A DNA stretch of 64,000 nt from Desarmillaria ectypa (lineage: Eukaryota > Basidiomycota > Agaricomycetes > Agaricales > Physalacriaceae): NCBI GenBank assembly GCA_030407005.1, contig JAUDYN010000006.1, positions 124,001 to 188,000 of the forward strand, given 5' to 3'. How positions within the stretch are numbered: position 1 is the first letter of the stretch; every line of letters begins with the position of its first letter. Of this stretch, positions 49,087-59,380 are shown piece by piece. The notes under the pieces are model-generated. The model was not told where the DNA came from, did not search any database, and worked only from the letters and a program-made list of their open reading frames with translations. A program made the translations under genes and the position numbers.

Positions 49087-50451
49087 TGATGTGCTTGGTA
49101 ATGGCGAGTGACAAAAGAATTAGGGAATGGTAATGAACACCAATCACACTAAACCTCTTGCTACTCTACACTTAATCACCAATATTGAATTTGGGTGGTT
49201 TTGAGTATGATGGAAGCACTCACTCTGCAGGCTTCAATAATCAAGTACAATTGTCTTAAAGATGTTTTATTCATTACTAGTGAGTTATACAAAGTACTAC
49301 TCATACTAGTGGGGTGGGTAAGACACAATTGGATAAGAGTGACTTGGTTTGAGCTACTGTGCTCGTTCTGACTGAAACTGCTTCAGACTGGTGGTGCTCT
49401 TGGCCCTATACTGCTTCCTACAAGTGATAAACACTTGACCAGTCGCACTCTTGGCTAACTAGTGGTGCTCTTGGCCTAAGAACAATACTATAACTCCGAG
49501 AACTTTGCTTGAACTAACTTCAAAACACTCCAGACCTTTGCAGGACACAACAGTGACTCTAAGGGACTTCAATTCAATGCAATACTATGGGTGACTTAGC
49601 GAATATTAATCACTTCATCAAGGTTAAGCACAAAAGCCTTTAATTGGGGACACCAGTTACTACCAGTGAGGGCTCAACTGCGGGGATGGCTTGCCTGCTT
49701 TTCACAAGCGCCCATCCCACTACTTATATACTACTGAGGCAGAACTATAAATATCATCTGGGTATAGGGTATATTGGTAAGGATTTCTTGGCTAGTCATA
49801 AATGATGGTGAATAATCATACAATAGTTGGTCTAGTCTGTTTTCTTTTCAAATATTCGGTCTAGAGACTCCACAGTCAGTCTTTCCGCACCCTTGGCCCA
49901 ACTACATGCTCTAGTAATGTGGTTATATGGATATCTGGATATTGGTGCCTGTAACAACTATCTGATCATGATTGAGGGTGCAATCTGGCTCCACTAGTAT
50001 TGATCATAAGAGATCTATATTGCAATAGTTGGATCTGGACTCAAGGTTAATCCATTCCTAATTCATTTCTAAGTCCTGTTTCAAGATTGCCATGTGACTA
50101 GTTATCCTGACTTAGGTGTTTATACCCAGTCTGGGCTGCTAGTGACAGAACTTCATGAGATCTGTGTACTCTGCTCCTGGTTTTGGTGTGCTAGTAGCAT
50201 CCTTCATTTGCTAGTGGCTGTATTTCACTTAGTCCTGCTAGCATTCGAGTTACTAGTCTGGCTGGCTGGTAGATTTAACCCACTAATGGTGTTGCATCTA
50301 AGTCCTGGCTCTTATTCGTTGCTTACTGCTTTTAACTATCAGCTTGAAGCCTCAGCTAAAGTCCTCTATGTATCACTAGTATAGGATAGATGTGCAATAG
50401 TATTGTTACAAAATTGCAAAATCTAGGTGTGAATGCATAGATAGCATATCA
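49087..50451 (+). repeat. Family B LTR, copy B3 (1365 bp)
   Basis: TGATGTGC to GCATATCA, nearly identical to B2 in inverted orientation. Flanks ttcag and tcggg do not match. The A-family sequences on the two sides both contain a version of the same linker (TQVVKRGH on the right, IQVIKRGH on the left), so the join repeats rather than splits that region. Confidence 0.85.
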
Positions 50452-51385
50452 TCGGGATCTGCTGGTACCAGCAGCTCTACCAGGACTTTCTCCTCTGAGT
50501 CAGGGGGCTTGCTACCATGACCCTGGCTAGCACTTTCCTTGATGCAGCTAGACTGAGATCTTGCCAAACTCAGCCAAACTTTCAGATCCTGATTCGGATG
50601 CCCCCTTTTTACCACCTGGGTGCTAGTGGCTTCCTTCTGTTCTTCAGCTTGAGTTGCTTTTGGAACTCAAACTATCCTGGGAGGGGATAGGACTCGGCTT
50701 GATGCTTCTGGGGTTCTGCTACTACCTGTTTGGGTGGAGTACTCAGTTGTGGTACCAGGTGCAAATCTTATCAGCATTGTGGTCGGTTCTGCCACAAGAT
50801 TTCTCCCAACAGGACCAGGTAGTGCATGGCCCTGATCCTGGCCTTGGTAGGCACTTTTTTCCCCCACTGACCCTGGTGAGGTTGGTGGACTTGGCTCCCT
50901 AAGCAGGGGCGCTGGGGCATTCAGACTTCTGGAAGGTCCAAGGATATTCCACCTACTTGCCCTGGTCTGCAGTTTTACCCACATATTCAGTGAGTCTTGC
51001 TGTGCAGACACAGTGGACTTTGTGGCAGTGCTAGTACCACCCAGCAAATCCTGCACCTCATCGGGGGCTCAGGATTTGCTATAGATTACTGTGTCAGTTT
51101 CTTTCAGGAGTGTGATGTACCTGTTTGTTGTTGATTCTTTGGTGTTCTTTGGCTTCAGGGTTTGTAACAAAGTCATATTTTTATTTGGTGTATTGAGATG
51201 TCTGTGTTTATAATAATCAGTCTGACCCATGGAAGCTGAGAACTCACCACCAGAAGACATGGTCGAACAAGGGGAATTGAACCCTTATTGACCTAATCTT
51301 TTGCCTCCTTGATCTTGGTTATAGGCAGCACCACTTTGTTAGTGGGCCCTACTGACCTAACATCCTTGAAGTCCTTTCTTCTAGG

Positions 51386-51427
51386 ACAATCCTTGGCCAG
51401 GTGACCTTTCTCATCACACTAGAAACA
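51386..51427 (-). other. CCHC zinc knuckle of A-3 Gag
   Basis: C-x2-C-x4-H-x4-C spacing over 14 codons (ending KGHLAKDC). The third codon is TAG. Confidence 0.8.
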
Positions 51428-53896
51428 CCTTCCTTCTGCTCATTGTCGATCAATCTCCATGGGCTTACCTGATCCTCCATGTGTTGTCCACCTGCCTGTT
51501 CCAGCATCCTGACTCACCCCTGTGTTAGCAGTCAGCTTTGGAGCCAAGGAACTTGTCACCCCAGCAGTGGCTTTGCCACTGGGGTGCTGTGGGGGATTGG
51601 GGCAGATATCCTTCTTCTGTCCATCCTGGGATATACCAGTGGTCTGGTCAAAGACCCACTTTCTCTGGTGCTCCTTGTACATTTATGAGATGTGTTCTTT
51701 CTACTCCAGATATGAGCACAGAATGTTGATGCCCATGTTTGAAATGAAGGTCATATAGGAGCTTGGTACTCCTAGTCGGACTGCCTTTACCATGGTGCCA
51801 CACTCATTCTCATTGGTCCATCAGCCTGCCAATTTCACTTCTTCTTCCAGCTTTTGGAAGTAATGAGAAGTGGGCTGTATTCCCATTTGAAGGTCAAACA
51901 TCCACTTTTCATGGACCTCCTTGATGGTGGGGTCTCGGAATTGTTGAGAGACCATGTTGATGAAGTCTTCCCAAGTGGGGTATCAGAAGTGGGCAGCCAT
52001 GCTGTCATAGGCATTGCTGATCCAGAATTCAGGTCTCTTATAGACCCACCAGTCCTTGGTGGCCCCTTTGAAGTGTGAGGTCACGAATAATACCAGGTGC
52101 GATGGCACCTGAAAATAGTGTCAGAACACCTTGAAGTAGGTGATACAATTACCAACAAAGCATTCAATGTCATTGTGGTCCCCTTTGAACAGATTTGAGA
52201 CCTTGACAAGGACTAGCTTGATGCCCAAATATGAGGCATCATCAGGCATGTTACCAATGGGGTTGGGTATGGGGTCAGAGGGTCCTCTCCCTTTAGGCAG
52301 TCTTGGGATCAAGAATTGATCTGGCCATGGACCTGGGTAGCCTCTTGGCAGCTCTATCAGTCTTCCCCTTTCAGGCTCCTTTCCCTTCTCATTCTCATGA
52401 AGATATTCCACCATCATCTTCTGGGCAGCTTCTTCTTCTGCCAGTTCTTGATGCATCTTCTGTATGCATTGTTCTTTTTTAGCCAACACAGTCCTTGTGC
52501 ACTGCCAAATTTCTTCTGCTGTCTTTGGAATTGATGACAGACCTGCAGGGGTGGGATCTGTAGGTGTCATGTCAGCTTCAGTGCCTTCTTCTGTGCCTGC
52601 GAAGAGAAGACTACCTCCCTGATAGGGATGATAGCCTTGTTGTCATGCCCAACTGATAGGTGGCAAGTCAGGCAGGGGTTTTGGTCTTGTGACCAGGGTG
52701 TTGGGTGGGTAATCAGGAAAATTCATATATTGAGGCTGGAAGTATTCCAGCCCACTGTAATGTCCATCATTGTATCTACTTCTTTCAAAGTTGGACATTA
52801 GGTCCATTCTCCTCCTGTCAGGCAAGTTCCAGTCACCATAGTTGTCAAAGGGAGTGACCCAGCTCCCATCACTCCTCTGCCATCCTTGGGCATAGCCCTG
52901 ATACCATGTCACTGATGGTGGGGTGATAAAGTTCCCAGTTCCTATTTGCATGGATCTGAGCATGAATTGTGGCATTGGGGTTGGGACCCCATATTGGATC
53001 ACCCCAGTTGAGGGCAAGCCACTCATCTATGTTGGGACAAGGTTCAGGCCATGCCATTCTGGCCTCAATATCTGCCTGCCTGAGTTCCCAGGTGGCAGAT
53101 ACAATGGGGCCAAGTATTTCTCAGTCAATGGCAGTGAGGGCAGACCATGTTTGGTCTGTCCCATTGGGGTTGAAGGGACTGTCAGGGGTGAAGGTGGTGA
53201 CCTCAGTCATGGTGTTAGAGCTTCCATTGGAGTCCAAGGAGGAGAGCTCAATGATGGGGAGTGAGGATGAGGAGTCCATGCTCCCTCTGGGCCAGGAGTC
53301 TCATCCTTGGGCCCAGGGTCCATATGAATGGTTTCGATCCATGTTGGGATCATCAGGGTGTAAGGCCCTGAGGTAAGGCTGTGTGGGGGTAGGGGAATGG
53401 AGATGGGCAAGAAGGAAGTATGGGGGGGGGGGGGGGGTCATCAATCTCAGCCTGTATGTTCCATGCATATTCCTTGGCTGTGGTGAGGGTGGATTGTTCC
53501 ATCTGGTAGTTTGCAAGGATTGCTCTTGTGGAGGTCTGGTTGGTGTCCTCTGAGGAGGATAAAGGGGATAAGGGGGCTGTGAAGCAGACCTGGGGATGTG
53601 AGAGTGGAACCTCCTCTCTTGTTCCCAATTGGATGGAGGATATCCTCCTGGGAAGAATATAGTCTGGATGGTGGGGTGGGTGGGGAGGAGGTTGCAGATG
53701 GTGGGGTCACCTTTCTTGGTGAAGAAGGGTTCTTGCTTCTTCTCCATATGTTAATACTAGCAGAGCAGTGAAGAATATAAGGAGTGCAGCACCACCGATT
53801 GCAGCAGCAAGGGTGATAGTTCATTGGTTGTTGTTCTTGTTGTCAGACATAGATTTGTTGCATCTTTTATGGCTGACATATAAGATGCAGGAAGTG

Positions 53897-53910
53897 TACC
53901 TTTTGACTAA
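53897..53910 (-). promoter_or_regulatory. A-3 self-priming primer-binding site
   Basis: Fourteen bases beside the 5' LTR are exactly complementary to 54,046-54,059 inside the LTR. That LTR segment begins about 33 bases downstream of a TATATAAG box (54,085-54,092, minus strand), matching the expected 5' end of the transcript. Confidence 0.75.
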
Positions 53911-54306
53911 TGTTACAGCCCTGTCTAACATGTGACTTGGGACATAAGCTACTCTCTAGGCTGTCTCGTGTTCAGATAATCACCTGTATGTTGAAAGTTA
54001 AGCTCGGTCTTTAGTGTGGTGTAGTAGAAGGTATATGATTGTAATTTAGTCAAAAGGTAGAGTACAATGGTGGAAACTACTCTACTTATATACTAAAAGT
54101 ACGGTGTTATTAATAGATGAAATGATGAGGCTACATGAAGAAACCTTGAGGAAGTTGAATGTCTGAGCATCAATAAGACTGAACCAGGGTGACAACCATG
54201 TAGAACTAGGGTGGTTGTCAGTGAATACATCATTGCAGAGTGATAATAATGTGAGATAAGATGTGAGAAGTCATGGATAAGATAAGATAATAGAAAAATC
54301 ATAACA
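53911..54306 (-). repeat. 5' LTR of A-3 (396 bp)
   Basis: Differs from the 3' LTR by 19 transitions and no transversion. Four neighbouring pairs show TG in one copy and CA in the other. Confidence 0.9.
54085..54092 (-). promoter_or_regulatory. TATA box in the A-3 5' LTR
   Basis: TATATAAG on the minus strand. It is conserved at the corresponding place in the other family A LTRs and about 33 bases upstream of the self-priming segment. Confidence 0.65.
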
Positions 54307-54311
54307 ACTAT
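54307..54311 (+). repeat. Target site duplication ACTAT, right copy
   Basis: Matches 40,616-40,620. Confidence 0.9.
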
Positions 54312-57237
54312 TGGGACTTTGTGGATATCTTCACAAAAGAAAACTTTGATGAACTATCACCTAGGAAACCATGGGACCATGCCATCAAATTAATCTCAAA
54401 TGTGAAAGCAAGCCTGGACTGCAAAGTCTATCCTCTCAATCTAAAGGAGCAGGAAGAATTGGACAAGTTTCTAGATGAGAACTTAGTAAACAGGAGGATA
54501 TGACCATTGAAATCTCTGATGGCTTCACCATTCTTCTTTGTCAAAAAAAAGGATGGAAAATTATGCCTAATACAGGATTATCAAAAACTGAATGAGATGA
54601 CTATCAAGAATCATTATCTGTTACCATCAATCAGTGAACTGATGAACCAGTTGAAAGGCACAAAATATTTCACCAAACTGGATGTCCAGTGGGAATATAA
54701 CAATATGCAGATAAAAGAAGGAGATGAGTACAAGGCCACATTTAGAATGAATCAAGGGCTGTTTGAACTCTTAGTAATGTTTTTTGGGCTTACCAATTCC
54801 CTGGCAACATTCCAATGGATGATGAATGACTTATTCAAAGACCTTGTAGCATGAGGAAAAGTCACTGTATATTTGGATGACATTCTTATATTCACAAAAT
54901 CCAAGGAGGAGCACTGAAGAATTGTGCAAGAAGTCTTACAGATATTACAGGAAAACAAACTTTTTCTAAAGACAGAGAAATGCGAGTTTGAAGTGGAGGA
55001 AACCAAGTACCTGAGGGTCATCATCAGCCAAGGAGAAATCTGAATGGACCTGGTGAAAGTGGAGGGAATAACAAAATGGCCCACACTGGAAAAGAAGAAG
55101 AAATTACAATCTTTTTTAGGATTCACCAACTTCTACTGGAGGTTCATCAAGGATTACTCCAAGTATGCCAGGCCTTTGACCCAGCTGATGGGGAAAGAAG
55201 TGTGGAAGTGGGAAAAGGAACAGGAGGAAGCCTTTCAGAAGATCAAGGATCTTATTGTGGAAAATGTGGTATTAGCCATGCCCAATGCAAAAAACAAATT
55301 CTGGATAGAGGTGGATGCCAGCAAAGGAGCCATTGAAGCAGTACTTTCACAGGAACAAAACAGAAAGTGGAGACTGGTTGCCTTTCTATCCAAAGCCTTA
55401 TCAGCAACCAAAAGGAATTATGAAATCTATGACAAGGAACTATTAGCAATCATGCTAGCCTTGGAAGAATGGAGACATTTCCTAATGGGTGCTGAACAAG
55501 ATGTGGAAATCTAGATGGATCATCAGAACTTGCAGTACTTCTGAAAACCCCAGAAACTCAACTGACAACAAGCATAGTGGGTAATGAAGTTGGTGGAATA
55601 TCATTTCATATTGCATCACAAACCAGGCACTTTGAATGCAAAAGCAGGCCTGTTGAGAATCTGATAATGAGGATATCATAGTCCTTAAACCAGAAAATTT
55701 CAGAGTGCTGGTGATACCAACATAAGAGGAAATGAAAGGAAAGGTTAGGAGAGCATTGCTGGAGAAAACTGCATGGGACAAAGGAATCCAGGAGCATGTA
55801 ATCCATGAGCATGGGTTAGAGAAGAAGGGAGGACTGATCTGGAATGATAGAAGGATATATGTTCCTCAGAACTGCCAGCTACAGGGAGAAATCATGAGTG
55901 CAAGTCATGACCATATCACTGCCAGACATTCTGGGATAGAAAAAATGAAGGAGCTAGTTCTGAGGAACTACTGGTGGCCAAAGATGAAGGAAGACATTGA
56001 AAGATATGTAAAAGGATGCAAAATATGCCAAAGGATGAAGAGTCACATGCAAAAGAAGGCCACTCCACTCCACCCAAATGCAGTCCCCACTTGACCATGG
56101 GAAATAATTACAGTCAACATGATCATGGATCTACCAGAGTCCAAAGGCTATGACTTGATCCTAGTCATAGTAGACAGGTTCTCAAAAGTGATAATACCCA
56201 TCCCCTGTACAAAAATGCTGACAGTGTTGGGATGAGCCAGAATGCTTAGGAACCATGTCTATGTGAAGTATGGGATGCCTCAAAAGGTGATATCTGACTG
56301 AGGACCACAATTTGTATCCAAATTCATCAAGGAATTATACGATATGCTACAAATCCAAGAAAACCCATCCACAGCCTACCATCCCAAAACCAATGGGCAA
56401 ATGGAACACATCAATCAGGAGGTGGAAAAATATTTGCAGGTATTCATCAATCACTGACAAGACAACTGGAGCAAGTGGTTGCTGCTAGCTGAGTTTCAAC
56501 ACAACAATTGACAACACTTGGCAATGGGATTGTCACTACTAGAGGTGGTAAATGGCCAGAAACCAAGAGTTCTGCCAACTGACAAATGGGAGGGACAAAT
56601 ACTAGCAGCAGCAGAATTCATGAAGGAGATGATGAAGATACATAAGCAGGCAGAGAAGGCACTAGGAAAGGCAGCAGAAAGCATGAAGAAGCAGTACAAC
56701 AAAGGGAAATGACTCTCAGAAGAGTACAAAGTGGGAGACAAGGTCTGGTTAGAGGCAACCAACCTTAAACTTGACCACCCAAAGAAAAAATTGGACAATC
56801 AACATGTAGGACCATTTACAATTGTGGCCAAACATGGAGCCTCCACATACCAACTAGAGTTACCTGCTAGTTGGAAAACCCACAACCAATTAAATGAATC
56901 CTTGTTGACACCATATGTGCCACCAGAATATCCCAATCAGGAAGAAACCAATGACCCAATACCCAAGCTACTAGAGGAAGAGGAAGAGGAAATAGAAGAA
57001 ATACTGGGTGACTGACTCTGAAAACATGAAACATAAAGATGGAGGGAGTATCTGGTATCCTGGAAGGGATTTGGAAGTGAAGACAATGAGTGGTTACCAA
57101 AACACTCATTAGGAAATTCCCAAGAACTTCTAGCAGAATATGAAGCATGGAGAATAGAGGAAAGAGAGGACCTTGAATACAAGAAAAAGAGAGAGGCAGA
57201 AAGAGCAGCAGAGGAGAAATACAAGGAGACTACTTGA
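54312..57237 (+). pseudogene. Element E pol: RT, RNase H, integrase, chromodomain
   Basis: RT (54,312-55,080) keeps YLDDIL near 54,867. RNase H (about 55,250-55,560) has SKALSATKRNYEIYDKELL. Integrase has a zinc finger (CKICQRMKSH near 56,010-56,045) and core pieces (NMIMDLPES, GPQFVSKF, STAYHPKTNGQ). A single chromodomain (about 56,990-57,170) contains YLVSWKGFGSEDNEW, followed by a charged tail ending at 57,237. In-frame TGA codons at 54,501, 54,852, 54,915, 55,041 and 55,542 and others further on stand where Arg CGA is expected. TAG at 55,512 replaces a Trp. There is at least one frameshift near 55,650. No 3' LTR follows. Confidence 0.88.
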
Positions 57238-58181
57238 ACGCTTCTATAACAAACCATCTGGGAGACTTTGTTCTTGATTGGCCGAACGCGAGTCACGAGA
57301 CCTAGTTTATCCTTGTTTGGCGAGTTGGTCGCTAACAGGTCGTCGGATGCGTTTGTCAATACTTTGGATGCCCTCCATAGGTGCTTGATTTTTCGGGGCG
57401 TGGAGAGGAAAGCTCGGAAGGGTTTGAATAAAATTGAGAAGCATAGCTTGGACGCTGATTTGAAGCCGGGAGCCACTCGGGATGCCTGGCTAACTATGAA
57501 ATCATGTGCGCAACACGTCCACACCTACAAGAGTTACTACCACAGCTCGGATTATGACAATAAGTTGCAGTGCAGCAATCCTCAGGTACAGTTCTCGCTG
57601 CTATCACGAATTAATGCCCGATAAGACAGTGTCCCAATGACTCCGTCGGACAATCCTAAACGGTGCACTAGCTGCTGGATCACCTTATACTGCTCCTGCA
57701 CATGCTAAAAAGTCGCTTGGAAAGAACATCGTGAGGAATGTCATGAATGCCCACACAACGGAAAGGTAACCAATCATTCAGCGTTTATGCTACTTGATCT
57801 TACAACCAACAGATGGTGTCCTCGGACCAGTCAGCGACCACGACTACTTCTACATCCGCCGCTACCGTTATTGAAGAACTCAAAGCCAGCGGGCGCCATA
57901 TCCGTGACCTGAAGAGGGAGTACTTGAAAACACACCCATACATCCCTGTCAGGCGGCTTGTAATCGAATGCGACTACAATAAGCTGCCTTGGACCTTCCA
58001 GCTCATATCACCTAAAGATATCGAGGAAAGGGCGGCAGGGGTGATACCACCTGAGCTTTTCGATCGCTCAGACAAGGGAAAGTCCCAACTCGTGAGGCTT
58101 GCTATGTCTTGGAAAGGAAGACCTGAAAATATGGTGCTTCAAAACCCTTCGGATGAACACCTGTTCATTCGGGGTTTGTAG
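57238..58181 (+). pseudogene. MYND zinc-finger protein pseudogene, 5' end cut by element E
   Basis: Three exons fit: 57,24x-57,585, 57,630-57,765 and 57,813-58,181, with GT...AG introns of 44 and 47 bp. The first reads RKGLNKIEKHSLDADLKPGA and ends CSNPQ. The second continues CPNDSVGQ and then has the MYND pattern C-x2-C-x5-C-x2-C followed by WKEHREEC. The second exon carries a one-base frameshift near 57,657 and a TAA at 57,706-57,708 in the position of the Gln that normally follows the fourth Cys. The third exon is open for 122 codons (YIPVRRLVIECDYNKLPW). MYND fingers bind zinc and mediate protein contacts; the substrate is unknown. The 5' coding part is lost at the retroelement junction. 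Confidence 0.7.
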
Positions 58182-58364
58182 AAACGCATTCGCTGTAATT
58201 TCCCCTTTCCACACTGAGACCCGGTGCTTCATTATTGCTTAAGTAGCTCTGGACACCAAGATTCCTAATGTCCATGTTGTAAATTGATTATACAGATGCA
58301 ATGTAACTGGTATGCGTGAGGTATATGAAAGGAAAAGAATTAACCAAAATGGACATGCCTACAA
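58182..58364. other. Intergenic, convergent 3' ends
   Basis: Short spacer between the MYND pseudogene (plus) and the SNARE gene (minus). No other feature seen. Confidence 0.6.
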
Positions 58365-59380
58365 TTATATCAGAATAACTACCACCAGCAAGATACACAG
58401 AACTAGGATCAGCACGAGGATGCACCACCCACTGCCTCGCTCCTCCGACTGCCGTATGAACCGCCTCATGCGGCCCATGGCGCTCCCTAGCTTGTTGTCT
58501 GTCCGGTCGACACCAGATTCCAGGTCAGTGAGCAGTCTATAAAGAGGCTCTATCAGTCAAGAAATCAAACCGACGAGAACGAGAAAGGGAACGGACTCGC
58601 TATGCTCCACAATTTCCTGACCCATAAGTCCGGCCTGGTGCGCCAGGTTACTCAGTGTACCCGCTATTGAGTCGATCGTCCGGTCTTGTTCTCTAATCAT
58701 CATCTAAGCACATTGAGGTCAAGCGAGAGTGAAATCGGGTGATAAGAGACGAACTTGCTGCTCCTCCCTTGCCCAAGCACTCTGGTCATCCTCAACTTCG
58801 TCTTCGCGCTGCTGGGGCATAACTCCAGGAGCTGGTCGTTCACCGGGTACGTCCGCACGCATACTCTCCACCGCAACTTCCCGTCAGTCCGAGGTCATGG
58901 TGCAGGCAGGTAGTACGACATACCTGTATCTCTTTCCTAACGTGTTCAACGTATCGCCTTCGCTCCGTCACGTCTCCGTGGGTGAGGGCGAACATTCGTG
59001 GGTCTGTGGATTCGACGATTCTAACGGGGGTTCGGTTAGCTGTCAAAGTAAAGTTGGAAGGACTGACTTGACGCTCTCCTCCAGGTCCTCCAGGTCAGCT
59101 TCTAATGCTGCGAGGGTTGCTTTAAACTGCAAAGAGAGGGATCGGTTATCATTTCAGGGGGAAAACAAGACAGAAAGTAGTGAGAGCAAAAATAATCAAG
59201 CAGGATGAAAATGAAGATTTATGAACACACCTCGTTCCTCGCCCACACCAGCTCCTCCCCCTCCTCCCCGCCTTTTCCCTTCATGTTTCTTATTCTAATA
59301 TAGGACGCGCGGAGCTGCGTCGCGGCCTGTAGCGATGTCTGTATCTCTTGTTGGACTGCATGGTATGGGTCTGTAGACAT
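58365..59380 (-). CDS. TLG1: Tlg1/syntaxin-6 family SNARE (231 aa, six exons)
   Basis: Exons on the minus strand are 59380-59231, 59126-59068, 59020-58924, 58865-58755, 58703-58597 and 58536-58365, all with GT...AG junctions and kept frame. Residues 1-105 match the syntaxin-6 N-terminal helical domain (DPYHAVQQEIQTSLQAATQL, EADLEDLEESVK, FALTHGDVTERRRYV). Residues about 145-205 form a SNARE coiled coil (REQDRTIDSIAGTLSNL, VDRTDNKLGSAMGRM). Residues about 214-231 are a C-terminal membrane anchor (WCILVLILVLCILLVVV). Such Qc-SNAREs act in fusion at the trans-Golgi and endosomes. Length and order are normal for the family. Layer counting from the anchor puts His, not Gln, at the zero layer. No stop or frame break is present, so I regard it as functional. 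Confidence 0.9.

Larger units (their letters stand above)
50452..53910 (-). pseudogene. A-3 gag with hydrophobic N-terminal segment and CCHC knuckle
   Basis: The likely start is the ATG at 53,850 (MSDNKNNNQ), followed by a TGA where CGA is expected. Then come a hydrophobic segment (about 53,740-53,820; IGGAALLIFFTALLVLTY), a long Pro-rich region including a 16-base C run in coding sense, a capsid-like part (52,121-52,570; KEQCIQKMHQELAEEEA, GDHNDIECFVGNCITYFKVF), a knuckle at 51,386-51,427 and a Pro/Ser linker. Several frames are open for 90-150 codons but shifts and stops break the whole. Confidence 0.7.
40621..54306 (-). mobile_element. A-3: family A element nested in E, itself hit by D and carrying a B LTR
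   Basis: The matching 396-bp LTRs (19 transitions, no transversion) and the ACTAT duplication show one insertion event into the pol gene of E. On the minus strand: 5' LTR, gag, B LTR (49,087-50,451), protease to integrase, element D (42,027-45,881, in the integrase), rest of integrase and chromodomains, 3' LTR. RT and other frames are broken. Confidence 0.9.
39110..57237 (+). mobile_element. Element E: plus-strand Ty3/gypsy chromovirus split by A-3, no LTRs left
   Basis: Two plus-strand parts, 39,110-40,620 and 54,312-57,237, read continuously across the A-3 insertion: the frame goes from KQIIPEYY to WDFVDIFTKENFDEL. The left end is cut at the A-2 LTR and the right end meets the MYND pseudogene without an LTR. 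Coding damage is dominated by CGA-to-TGA stops. Confidence 0.85.

Noticed and set aside
50094..50384. Hydrophobic 88-96 codon ORF inside the B LTR, present in all four good B copies
   Set aside because: It lies within an LTR, is repeated because the LTR is repeated, and shows no domain. Conservation follows the repeat and does not show selection on a protein.
56937..57524. Minus-strand ORF of 195 codons
   Set aside because: It spans the join between element E and the MYND pseudogene, and is antisense to supported coding text on the plus strand.
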